Source of the DNA: a virus
DNA: 55,853 nt
Direction: 5' to 3' (one strand)
Virus record (IMG/VR): IMGVR_UViG_3300027969_000126
Coordinates: 1-55,853 of that record
Below the pieces are notes generated by a model. That model saw nothing but the letters and a program-made list of their open reading frames with translations. It had not been told where the DNA came from and searched no databases. The position numbers were made by a program, and so were the translations under genes. Position 1 is the first letter of the stretch, and each line of letters starts with the position of its first letter. Below are positions 48,784-55,853 of the stretch, in pieces.

Positions 48784-51700
48784 ATGGCTGGTGAAATCAA
48801 TATTGACGTAGAAAAACTGGAAAAAATGCTTGAAGCATTGGGTGTCAATGCGGGCACAGCCGCGGAAGCATTGGGTAGATTTGGTGATGAGACAGACCTT
48901 GCCACTGAACATGAACAAGATTCACTTAAAATTAGCCGAACGGTTCAACAAGAATTTGATAAGTTGGGGTTAATAGTAAAGAAAACTGTTGGTGTTAAAG
49001 ACGCTGAATATATAACCCTTAAAAAGTCTGAGGAGTTAGCAAAAAAACGTCAAAAATCAGATGAAGAAACTATTAAAATATTAGAAGCAACTCAAGCAGG
49101 CTTCAAATCATTGACCAAAGCGCAACAAGAGGAAGAATTAGCTAGAATGCGCTCCGCTGCTATGTTAGACCAACAACTAGCAAGCATGAATAAGGTTATA
49201 AATGAAAACGGTAAACTTGTAGATTTATCTGTTAAAATGAATCAAGCTGACCAGCTAAAATTAAATATGGCTCAGCGGCAAGAAGCAGCAATGAAAAAAC
49301 ACGAAGAAGCAATACTTGGTTCAGCTAATTCATTACTGGATCTGCCAAAAAAGTTGGGAGGTATGGCATTAAAATTTGCATTTGACAAAATAATTGGTGG
49401 TATCGATGCTACTTATAAGGGCATGATTGCATATGAAGATGCAATGCTTGCAGGCGCAAATGATGAAGTTTCTATGGGTATTTTACGCCGCGAACAGATG
49501 CAGGCTGAAGCAGATGCACATGGCAATTTAGGCGAATCCATGAAAGGTTTAGGTATAGATATGGCTATGCTGGGTGGCGCTGCTGTTGCCGGCTCAGCAG
49601 CTATTTCAATGGCAGGAGGTGCGGCTAGATTATTTTCGATAGTTATGACTGCTGCCTCTGGCCCAATTGGGCTTTTAATTGGTGCAATAACTGCGGCTGC
49701 AGGTATTTTTCTTTGGTTTAAAGGTCGTGAACAAGAACAAATAAAAAAATCAATAGAACTTCAAAAGAAACGTGATGAAGACCTAGGTAAACAAAATAAG
49801 GCTTTGTATGAAGGTTATGAAAAATTAGCTGATGTTTCATTAGTGGGTTCACGTGGCTTACAAGGAGTGTTTGATGACTTGCAAAAAGTAGGTGTTACTG
49901 TAAGTCAATTCGAAAAACTAAACAAAGTATTACAAGAAAATCGTAAAGACATGAAGTTGTTTGGTGCCGGAGCAGTAGACGGAGCCAAACAATTTGCGGA
50001 AAATGCAGGAAAATTAATAAACTCAGAATTGGGCGGTCAGTTGCGAGCAATGGGCATTAATCAAGAAGATCAAATGGCTCATATGGCTCAATTTATGTCT
50101 CAGCAATCTAAAACAGGTATGAAAGCTAGCGGAGACCAAGCAAAAGCAGCAGCAAATTATGTACTAGAACTTGACAAAATGGCAGTGTTAACCGGAGCAT
50201 CAAGAAAAGAACAGGAAGATGCTAGAAAAGCTATATTGTCAATGAATCAATTACGTGCCGCAATGCTTGAAGCTGAAGAGGCAAATGATACTGATAAACT
50301 TGCAGAATTGACTCGTGCGTATGAAACAGCTAGCGCATTAATGGCTGCAGGATTAAAAGCTGAAGGTGGCGCTCTTGCAAAATTATCAGCAGCAGGAGGT
50401 GGTCCAGTTGACGCTGAAACTGCTAGAATATATCAAGCTATGAGTGGTGCCGGCGGCACTCTTGAAATGATAAAGTCTGGTAAAGGAAGTAATGTAGATA
50501 GAACTCAAGCTGCTGTTTCAGGCTTAATGACACAAAATAAACAATATTTAGGTACTACTAAACTTACTGGTGGTATAGCAGGTCAAACGATGGGTGAAGG
50601 TGAATTAGGTACTCTCATTGACCTTAGTAAATCACAAGATAAAATAAAAGAAGCCGCATCAAAAGGTTCAATGACACCTGAAGAATATGCTGCGTCACAA
50701 CGTAAGCCGGCGGCGGACGCCGAAGCAGCTACAAAGGCCCGTATAGCGCAGCAAGAAACAATGTTAAAAACAGACAAAGGGCTTAGAGAAGGTACATTAA
50801 AGTATCCAGGTGCAGACGATCAAGCTAACATTATTTCAAAATTTGGTGAAAGTGTATCTAGTTTTATAAAAGGGGTTGATAAGTGGGTAGGTAATGTTGC
50901 AGATAGTATGTTTGGCGAAGGTTGGTGGGCAAAATATGGGCCCGGCGGAGAACAAGATCAAGAAAATTGGAGAATCACCAAAGAATTGTTTAACAACATG
51001 TGGGATAGTGCTGGGAAAGAATTTGCACCATGGTGGGACAAATATGGCATTGGTGGTGAACAAGATCAGAAAAATTGGGAAATAACTAAAAAAGCCTTTG
51101 ACGATATGTGGACCAATACTAAGAGTATGACTTCTGAAATTAGTGCAACGTTCGATAAAATTGGAAAAGATTTTGGTAAATCACTTCAAGATGTTGTAAA
51201 TGGTATGATTACAGCAATTAAGAATTTAATAAACATGATTCCTAACGCAGGTGCTGCTATAGACAAAGCCAAAGAAGTAGGCGGTAAAGCAGTAGATACA
51301 GTTAAAGGTGCAGCATCATCAGTTGCGGGTGCAGCATCAAGTGCTTGGGGAGGAGTTACTAGTGCGTTTGGCGGAGGAGGCGGCGGCGGTGGTGCCAAAG
51401 CAGCAGCACCTAGCGGTGGCGGCGGGAGTAGCGGTGGCGGTGGAGGCGGCGGCGGCGGTGGTCGAGGAGGACAAGGAGGCGCACCCGCACCAGTAGTACA
51501 AGGTGGTAGTGGTCGGGGTGTTTATGGCGGCGCAATGGAAGCAGGTAATGCTGGTCGAGGAGTTCAAGGAGTAGCAGCCGCTAATGCTGAATTAGAAAAA
51601 TATGCAAACATGAGCGGTGGTGCATTAGCTGCAAATATAACTAAGTTTGAAAGTGGTGCAGCAGGGTATAATGCTTATAACAGAGGAACTGTCGGTAATA

Positions 51701-52431
51701 AAATGATAGGTTCAGATAAACCTATAGATTTTAGTAAAATGACAATTGCTGAATATCTTGAGCATGGTCGTCTAAAATCAGGTGATCCAGACAAAATTTT
51801 TGCTATGGGCAAATATCAAATTATTCCTGATACTATGGCCGGCCTAGTAAAGAAATTAAAATTAGATCCTGAAAAAACATTTTTAGATAGTGCTACTCAA
51901 GATTTATTATTTAATGAAGGTATAATTAAACAAACTAGACGAAATGTTGCTGCTTATCTGTCCGGTCAAAGTAATGATAGAGATGCTGCTATATTAGATA
52001 TGGCTAAGGAATTTGCTAGTGTTGGTGTACCTTATCCGGCTGGTAAAGCACAGGAGCGTGGGCAATCATACTATGCTGGTGTTGGTGGTAACAAAGCACA
52101 CAATCCACCTGAAGCAGTAGGTGCAGCATTAGATGCAGATAGAACAACTAAAATTTCAGCAGCAATGGGTGGTATAACTCAGGGACCAATGTCAGGCTAT
52201 CCAGCTACATTACATGGTAATGAAATAATAACCCCATTGTCACCCAATAGTATATTGGAACAACTAGCAAAAACTTCAGCGGCGCCGGCAGCTTCAACAA
52301 ATCAATCTAATGATAGCGATATATTAATGAGTCTACATGATTTAATGGAAAATAAATTCAATGATATGATTAATACATTGAAAGATGGAAATAATTTAAC
52401 TGATAAATTAATAAAGTATTCTCTGGCTTAA
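48784..52431 (+). CDS. Tail tape measure protein with embedded lysozyme-like domain
   Basis: 1215 residues. Charged coiled-coil helices at about 1-190 and 315-560. A hydrophobic region at 262-313 (MLGGAAVAGSAAISMAGG ... GLLIGAITAAAGIFLWFKG) is typical of tape measures that insert into the host membrane. A 36-residue duplication starts at Trp714 and Trp750 (WWAKYG/WWDKYG...EQDQ). A Gly-rich linker lies at 863-902. Residues about 945-1085 form a lysozyme/transglycosylase-like domain: 'ITKFESGAAGYNAYNRG' with candidate catalytic Glu956, then 'AMGKYQIIPDTMAGLV' around Gly1009. The C-terminus 'GPMSGYPATLHGNEIITPL' is a common tape measure ending. It sets tail length and probably cuts peptidoglycan during entry. 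The T4 equivalent is gp29 by function and position. Confidence 0.88.
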   Translation: MAGEINIDVEKLEKMLEALGVNAGTAAEALGRFGDETDLATEHEQDSLKISRTVQQEFDKLGLIVKKTVGVKDAEYITLKKSEELAKKRQKSDEETIKILEATQAGFKSLTKAQQEEELARMRSAAMLDQQLASMNKVINENGKLVDLSVKMNQADQLKLNMAQRQEAAMKKHEEAILGSANSLLDLPKKLGGMALKFAFDKIIGGIDATYKGMIAYEDAMLAGANDEVSMGILRREQMQAEADAHGNLGESMKGLGIDMAMLGGAAVAGSAAISMAGGAARLFSIVMTAASGPIGLLIGAITAAAGIFLWFKGREQEQIKKSIELQKKRDEDLGKQNKALYEGYEKLADVSLVGSRGLQGVFDDLQKVGVTVSQFEKLNKVLQENRKDMKLFGAGAVDGAKQFAENAGKLINSELGGQLRAMGINQEDQMAHMAQFMSQQSKTGMKASGDQAKAAANYVLELDKMAVLTGASRKEQEDARKAILSMNQLRAAMLEAEEANDTDKLAELTRAYETASALMAAGLKAEGGALAKLSAAGGGPVDAETARIYQAMSGAGGTLEMIKSGKGSNVDRTQAAVSGLMTQNKQYLGTTKLTGGIAGQTMGEGELGTLIDLSKSQDKIKEAASKGSMTPEEYAASQRKPAADAEAATKARIAQQETMLKTDKGLREGTLKYPGADDQANIISKFGESVSSFIKGVDKWVGNVADSMFGEGWWAKYGPGGEQDQENWRITKELFNNMWDSAGKEFAPWWDKYGIGGEQDQKNWEITKKAFDDMWTNTKSMTSEISATFDKIGKDFGKSLQDVVNGMITAIKNLINMIPNAGAAIDKAKEVGGKAVDTVKGAASSVAGAASSAWGGVTSAFGGGGGGGGAKAAAPSGGGGSSGGGGGGGGGGRGGQGGAPAPVVQGGSGRGVYGGAMEAGNAGRGVQGVAAANAELEKYANMSGGALAANITKFESGAAGYNAYNRGTVGNKMIGSDKPIDFSKMTIAEYLEHGRLKSGDPDKIFAMGKYQIIPDTMAGLVKKLKLDPEKTFLDSATQDLLFNEGIIKQTRRNVAAYLSGQSNDRDAAILDMAKEFASVGVPYPAGKAQERGQSYYAGVGGNKAHNPPEAVGAALDADRTTKISAAMGGITQGPMSGYPATLHGNEIITPLSPNSILEQLAKTSAAPAASTNQSNDSDILMSLHDLMENKFNDMINTLKDGNNLTDKLIKYSLA
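50923..51111 (+). repeat. 36-codon tandem duplication inside the tape measure
   Basis: Two adjacent units start WWAKYGPGGEQDQENW and WWDKYGIGGEQDQKNW (Trp714 and Trp750) and both end near a MW pair. The DNA copies have diverged but keep frame. Such duplications change predicted tail length. Confidence 0.7.
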
Positions 52432-52432
52432 C

Positions 52433-52440
52433 GCTAAATA
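52433..52440 (+). promoter_or_regulatory. Late-promoter-like octamer GCTAAATA before the portal gene
   Basis: GCTAAATA just after the tape measure stop and 12 bases before the portal ATG. The predicted leader would be only about 6-8 bases, and no Shine-Dalgarno is seen in that interval. Confidence 0.45.
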
Positions 52441-52452
52441 CTACATAATATT

Positions 52453-54252
52453 ATGACCTACAAAAAACGTTTCACGAATAAAAGTGGTATTTCCAGTCCA
52501 ATTGGTGGCGGAAATAGTAATACCGGCGCATGGAACGGTAGCCCAGGACAAAACGGCTCTGAAACAGGAGGCTGGAATAATACAGAAATGGGTTATAAAA
52601 ACTATATGTCTAGACTTCCAGAAGTCTATACAGGTCATCCAAATCGTATTGAACGATATAATCAATATGAAATGATGGACGTTGATGCTGAAATTAACGC
52701 ATGTTTAGATATCATTAGTGAATTTAGTACACAGAAAAACGAACATAACGATACCCCATTTAATTTACAATTTACTGAGGATCCAACCCCTCACGAAGTA
52801 GAATTGCTTAAAACACAATTACAACAATGGTGTAAATTAAACGAATTTAGTACAAGAACTTTTAAAATCTTCCGTAATACAATCAAGTATGGTGATCAAG
52901 TTTTTGTGCGTGATCCCGAAAACTTCAAACTATACTGGATTGATAATACTAAAGTTATTAAAGTTATTGTTAACGAAAGCGAAGGCAAGAAGCCAGAACA
53001 ATATGTTATCAAAGATATTAACATTAACTTACAGAATCTTACTGTAGCACAGAAAACTAATTCAGACTTTGCTGCTAATCCGGCAACTGGTTTAGGTGGT
53101 ACTGGCGGCGGCTCAGGTGGTGGTGGAGGCGGTGGATATACTGTTCCAAGTATGCCCTACAACACTACAGGTAGCCGTTTCACATTGGGTCAAAGTGAAT
53201 CAGCAATTGATGCTAAACACATTGTTCATTTGAGTTTAACTGAAGGACTAGATCGCTTTTGGCCCTTTGGTCAAAGTATCTTAGAGAACATTTTCAAAGT
53301 TTATAAACAAAAGGAATTACTAGAAGATGCGGTTCTTATCTATCGTGTACAACGTGCGCCAGAACGTAGAATGTTTAAGATTGATGTTGGTAACATGCCA
53401 AGTCATTTGGCTATGGCTTTTGTTGAACGTATTAAGAATGAGATACATCAAAGACGTATTCCATCAGTTCATGGTGGTTCAGCAATAGTTGACGCAACAT
53501 ACAATCCATTATCAATGAACGAAGATTACTTCTTCCCAGTCACTGCTGATGGTAGAGGAAGTAGTGTTGAAGTATTGCCCGGTGGACAAAATCTTGGTGA
53601 AATTGATGACTTGAAGTATTTTAATAATAGATTAGCACGTGGTTTACGTGTTCCAAGTTCATATTTACCCACTGGTCCTGATGACAATACTACACCATTA
53701 AGTGACGGCCGTGTTGGTACAGCAATGATTCAAGAGTTTCGTTTCAATCAATATTGTGAACGTTTACAGAAGTATATGAGCCTTAAATTAGATGAAGAAT
53801 TTAAGTTATTCTTGCGTTGGAGAGGCTTTAACATTGATAGTGGATTGTTTACATTAGAGTTTAATCCACCACAAAACTTTGCTGCTTATCGTCAAAGTGA
53901 GTTAGATACCGCTCGTGTTAGCACATTCCAAGCTATGGAAGCATTTCCATATATGAGTAAACGTTTTGCATTAGAAAGATTCTTGGGCTTAAGTGAAGAA
54001 GAAATCAATAAGAATGAGAAAATGTGGCGTGAAGAAAACGGCAAAGAAGATGATGTCGAACCATCAAGTAGTGATTTACGTAATATTGGCGTTAGTGCAG
54101 GTGACATAGATAGTGACTTAGAGACAGCAGATAGTATTGAAAATGCTCCAGAAGAGGGAGCAGAAGCAGGTGGACCAGAAGTAGCAGGTCCTGTAACCGA
54201 TGCTGGAAACACCCCTGGTGGAATGCCTGCTCCAGCCGGTAATGCAATGTAA
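52453..54252 (+). CDS. 20: Portal vertex protein gp20
   Basis: 599 residues (T4 gp20 524). Strong family blocks: 'LPEVYTGHPNRIERYNQYEM', 'MDVDAEINACLDIISEFSTQ', 'LDRFWPFGQSILENIFKVYK', 'LIYRVQRAPERRMFKIDVGN', 'EVLPGGQNLGEIDDLKYFNN', 'LRVPSSYLPTGPDD'. Role: dodecameric portal that starts prohead assembly and passes DNA. Unusual: a Gly/Ser-rich insertion at about residues 212-230 (GGTGGGSGGGGGGGY) and an acidic, Pro/Gly-rich tail after residue 540. No clear ribosome site precedes the ATG; a late octamer ends 12 bases before it. Downstream genes follow the T4 order portal, core, protease, except that the acidic scaffold-like gene comes before the protease. Confidence 0.95.
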   Translation: MTYKKRFTNKSGISSPIGGGNSNTGAWNGSPGQNGSETGGWNNTEMGYKNYMSRLPEVYTGHPNRIERYNQYEMMDVDAEINACLDIISEFSTQKNEHNDTPFNLQFTEDPTPHEVELLKTQLQQWCKLNEFSTRTFKIFRNTIKYGDQVFVRDPENFKLYWIDNTKVIKVIVNESEGKKPEQYVIKDININLQNLTVAQKTNSDFAANPATGLGGTGGGSGGGGGGGYTVPSMPYNTTGSRFTLGQSESAIDAKHIVHLSLTEGLDRFWPFGQSILENIFKVYKQKELLEDAVLIYRVQRAPERRMFKIDVGNMPSHLAMAFVERIKNEIHQRRIPSVHGGSAIVDATYNPLSMNEDYFFPVTADGRGSSVEVLPGGQNLGEIDDLKYFNNRLARGLRVPSSYLPTGPDDNTTPLSDGRVGTAMIQEFRFNQYCERLQKYMSLKLDEEFKLFLRWRGFNIDSGLFTLEFNPPQNFAAYRQSELDTARVSTFQAMEAFPYMSKRFALERFLGLSEEEINKNEKMWREENGKEDDVEPSSSDLRNIGVSAGDIDSDLETADSIENAPEEGAEAGGPEVAGPVTDAGNTPGGMPAPAGNAM

Positions 54253-54260
54253 GATAAATA
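54253..54260 (+). promoter_or_regulatory. Late-promoter-like octamer GATAAATA, near-leaderless
   Basis: GATAAATA starting two bases after the portal stop codon and ending 6 bases before the ATG at 54267. With T4-like spacing transcription would start at or beside that ATG. A second in-frame ATG at 54276 would leave a leader of about 10 bases. Confidence 0.45.
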
Positions 54261-54266
54261 CATACT

Positions 54267-54494
54267 ATGAGACTCATGGAAATGTTTAATCCCGCCGTAG
54301 AAGGTTACCAAGATACCGAAGCGGACAACAGTAAACCAAAGTGGAAAGAAAGTCGTAAGACAAAACTAACTCTAAGACAGATACGCAAACTTAGAAAAAT
54401 GTTAGATGTTCGTAATTTTGAAAAAGCAAAGTATATCAAAAAAGTACACGAACAATATGGTGTTAAGCCCGAAGCCGGCGCACCAACTGTATAA
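54267..54494 (+). CDS. Small prohead core-like protein (gp67/gp68 position)
   Basis: 75 residues (73 before it could also start at Met4, 54276). The middle is strongly basic and helical: 'KTKLTLRQIRKLRKMLDVRN' then 'FEKAKYIKKVHEQYGVKP'. It lies between portal and the acidic core protein, where T4 has the small core proteins gp67 and gp68. A helical, highly charged small protein fits a prohead core component or protease target. Homology to T4 gp67 cannot be shown by eye (T4 gp67 is acidic), so the name is by position only. Confidence 0.55.
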   Translation: MRLMEMFNPAVEGYQDTEADNSKPKWKESRKTKLTLRQIRKLRKMLDVRNFEKAKYIKKVHEQYGVKPEAGAPTV

Positions 54495-54520
54495 AATCTC
54501 TATATCTCTCCTAAAAATGT

Positions 54521-54549
54521 AAAAAATGCTATCTTATTGAGCATTTTTT
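54521..54549 (+). terminator. Intrinsic terminator after the portal/core transcript
   Basis: AAAAAATGCT (54521-54530) and AGCATTTTTT (54540-54549) pair perfectly over 10 bases with a 9-base loop, ending in six T. The A-run on the other side makes it a possible terminator on both strands, but only plus-strand genes are near. Confidence 0.7.
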
Positions 54550-54558
54550 AGTTATACA

Positions 54559-54571
54559 GCATAAGTATAAT
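54559..54571 (+). promoter_or_regulatory. Possible promoter before the acidic core protein
   Basis: GCATAAGTATAAT contains TATAAT at 54566-54571 with no convincing -35, or a degenerate late octamer CATAAGTA. It lies just after the terminator and 30 bases before the ATG at 54602, so some promoter is expected here. Confidence 0.35.
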
Positions 54572-54601
54572 ACAAAGCCATTTCTATATAGGAGAAAAAC
54601 A

Positions 54602-55417
54602 ATGGACCACAAAAAATTTGAAACACTTATTGATTTAATTATTAATGAGAATGAAGAACAAGCCCGTGCATTATTCCATGATATCGTAGTTGAAAAAAGC
54701 CGCGAAATCTATGAAGATATAATGAACGATGAAATGGATGAAGGAATGAATCCAGGCGGTCAAGTAGGCCAGATGATGGACGAAATCAGTGCCGAAGAAG
54801 AAGGCATGACCGAAGAAGAAGATGAAGAAATTGATTTTGATGACGAAGGTGATGACGATATCGTTGATATCGAATCCGACGATGACATGGAAGGTGACGG
54901 AAGTGAAGATCGTTTAGTAAGCATCGAAGATAAATTAGACCAGTTGATGGCTGAATTTGAACAAATCATGGGCAACGCCGATGACGAAGAAGCTATGGGC
55001 GACGAAGAAATGGCTATGGGTGACGAAGAAATGGCTATGGGTGATGAAGAAATGGCAGCAGGCGATGAAGAAGCTGCTATGATGGAAGCAATCACACTAA
55101 AGAAAGTTTCCGTAACTCATGGTGACAATGGTCAAAACACAAAAAGTACAAGTTTACAAAATAGTGGACAAGCTGGAATGGACAGTCGTCCAGTAAAGTT
55201 CAGTGGTGCTAGCGAGTCAGTTCCTACAAGTCCTAAAGGACCTAGTAACTTCTACTCAAAAGGTGAGACAAGTGTAAAGAACGCTAACAACTGGAAGAAT
55301 GCTCCAGCACAAAACAATGCAGATTTAGAATCAGCACCAAAGCCAAAAGCAGGTGATAACGGTTCTAACACTAAAAGCGTTATTGAATCACGTAAGCCAG
55401 TAAAACGTAAACTATAA
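54602..55417 (+). CDS. Acidic prohead core scaffold protein
   Basis: 271 residues with a strong AGGAGA ribosome site. The N-terminal helix 'KKFETLIDLIINENEEQARA' plus 'LFHDIVVEKSREIYEDIM' is of a type I associate with core/scaffold proteins of T4-like phages. Residues 50-160 are extremely acidic (EEEDEEIDFDDEGDDDI) and include four AMGDEEM units (131-158). The C-terminal 110 residues are Asn/Ser/Lys-rich and end basic (SRKPVKRKL). Between portal and protease it probably forms the internal core and is cut by gp21 during maturation, like T4 gp22/gp68. Assignment to either T4 gene is uncertain. Confidence 0.7.
   Translation: MDHKKFETLIDLIINENEEQARALFHDIVVEKSREIYEDIMNDEMDEGMNPGGQVGQMMDEISAEEEGMTEEEDEEIDFDDEGDDDIVDIESDDDMEGDGSEDRLVSIEDKLDQLMAEFEQIMGNADDEEAMGDEEMAMGDEEMAMGDEEMAAGDEEAAMMEAITLKKVSVTHGDNGQNTKSTSLQNSGQAGMDSRPVKFSGASESVPTSPKGPSNFYSKGETSVKNANNWKNAPAQNNADLESAPKPKAGDNGSNTKSVIESRKPVKRKL
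54992..55075 (+). repeat. Four 21-base coding repeats (AMGDEEM)
   Basis: Three copies of AMGDEEM and one AAGDEEA in tandem, residues 131-158 of the acidic core protein. Copies are nearly identical at DNA level, so copy number may vary by slippage. Confidence 0.8.
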
Positions 55418-55430
55418 GGAATCTGAGAGA

Positions 55431-55853
55431 ATGGCTTTGTATCTCAAGGAGCACTTAACTTTCGACCGCGCAAGCATGGTTGTTGAAAGTGTAAGTGAAG
55501 GCGATAAGAAGAACCTTTATATGAAAGGTATCTTCATTCAGGGCGGGGTAAAAAACGCAAACGAGCGTGTTTACCCCGTTTCCGAAATCGAATCCGCTGT
55601 ACAAACATTAAACGAACAGATTACAGAAGGTCATTCTGTGTTAGGTGAAGTAGATCACCCAGATGACTTAAAGATCAACCTAGACCGTGTATCACATATG
55701 ATAACTACAATGTGGATGGACGGCGCTAACGGGTTCGGCAAGTTAAAGATATTACCAACTCCAATGGGGCAACTAGTTGCTACTATGTTGGAGAGTGGTG
55801 TCAAACTCGGCGTATCAAGTCGTGGTAGCGGTAACGTGGACGACATGAACGGC
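55431..55853 (+). CDS. 21: Prohead core protease gp21 (C-terminus cut by window edge)
   Basis: 141 codons from ATG 55431 (ribosome site AAGGA) to the end of the window, no stop. Seen: 'YMKGIFIQGGVKNANERVYP' at the N-terminus, 'HSVLGEVDHPDDLKINLDRV' with the candidate catalytic His in DHP, and 'GVKLGVSSRGSG' with the candidate catalytic Ser, as in T4 gp21-type prohead proteases (T4 gp21 212 residues). Role: cuts core and capsid proteins before DNA packaging. The major capsid protein would be expected beyond the window. Confidence 0.92.
   Translation, partial: MALYLKEHLTFDRASMVVESVSEGDKKNLYMKGIFIQGGVKNANERVYPVSEIESAVQTLNEQITEGHSVLGEVDHPDDLKINLDRVSHMITTMWMDGANGFGKLKILPTPMGQLVATMLESGVKLGVSSRGSGNVDDMNG

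Noticed and set aside
54760-55095. Ser/Ile-rich 111-codon minus-strand ORF
   Set aside because: Shadow of the GAA/GAT-rich acidic core gene.

Overview
The window is a stretch of a large, AT-rich T4-like myovirus genome. The virion module is recognisable gene by gene: late sigma factor gp55, recombination nuclease pair gp47/gp46, portal gp20, prohead core proteins, prohead protease gp21, gp26-type tail protein, tape measure, and baseplate genes resembling gp48/54, gp53, a hub protein, the gp5 spike, gp25 and gp6. Tight packing, 1-11 nt gene overlaps, T4-type late promoter octamers, a free-standing GIY-YIG endonuclease and a viral N-terminal-twitch radical SAM enzyme fit phages of low-GC aquatic bacteria (cyanophage- or pelagiphage-like). 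The host cannot be read from the sequence. No integrase, repressor, tRNA gene or CRISPR array was seen.

Layout. Positions 1-4494 (minus) hold an overlapping operon: radical SAM protein (cut by the window edge), three glycosyltransferase-like proteins and two unknown proteins. Positions 4543-7560 (minus) hold tail-fibre or surface proteins and two small structural genes. Positions 7575-28235 (minus) are one 6886-codon ORF in the place T4 uses for gp7. Positions 28264-42054 (minus) are the baseplate block, with an SGNH-like gene between gp6 and gp25. Positions 42188-47151 (plus) carry gp55, gp47, gp46, a GIY-YIG nuclease and a PD-(D/E)XK nuclease. Positions 47152-47650 form the only long non-coding stretch and are full of perfect hairpins. 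Positions 47651-48702 (minus) carry the gp26-type gene and a small ORF joined to it by an apparent -1 frameshift signal. Positions 48784-55853 (plus) carry tape measure, portal, core proteins and protease.

How it works together. gp55 would direct the host polymerase to the octamers (A/C)TAAATA found before many structural genes. The gp26-type protein and its frameshift extension look like the tail assembly chaperone pair, transcribed divergently from the tape measure. The gp5-like spike shows no recognisable lysozyme domain, while the tape measure carries a lysozyme-like domain, so wall digestion may have moved from spike to tape measure.

Most notable observations: (1) a textbook -1 frameshift signal (T TTT TTC, 6-nt spacer, stem-loop) joining the gp26-type gene to the small ORF; (2) a hairpin with a late-promoter octamer in its loop before the GIY-YIG gene, the same logic as T4 I-TevI; (3) an unassigned structured-RNA candidate at 47152-47650; (4) the giant protein with an FG-GAP-like propeller interrupted by repeat modules and a separate Asp-box propeller; (5) the radical SAM plus glycosyltransferase operon beside the tail fibres.
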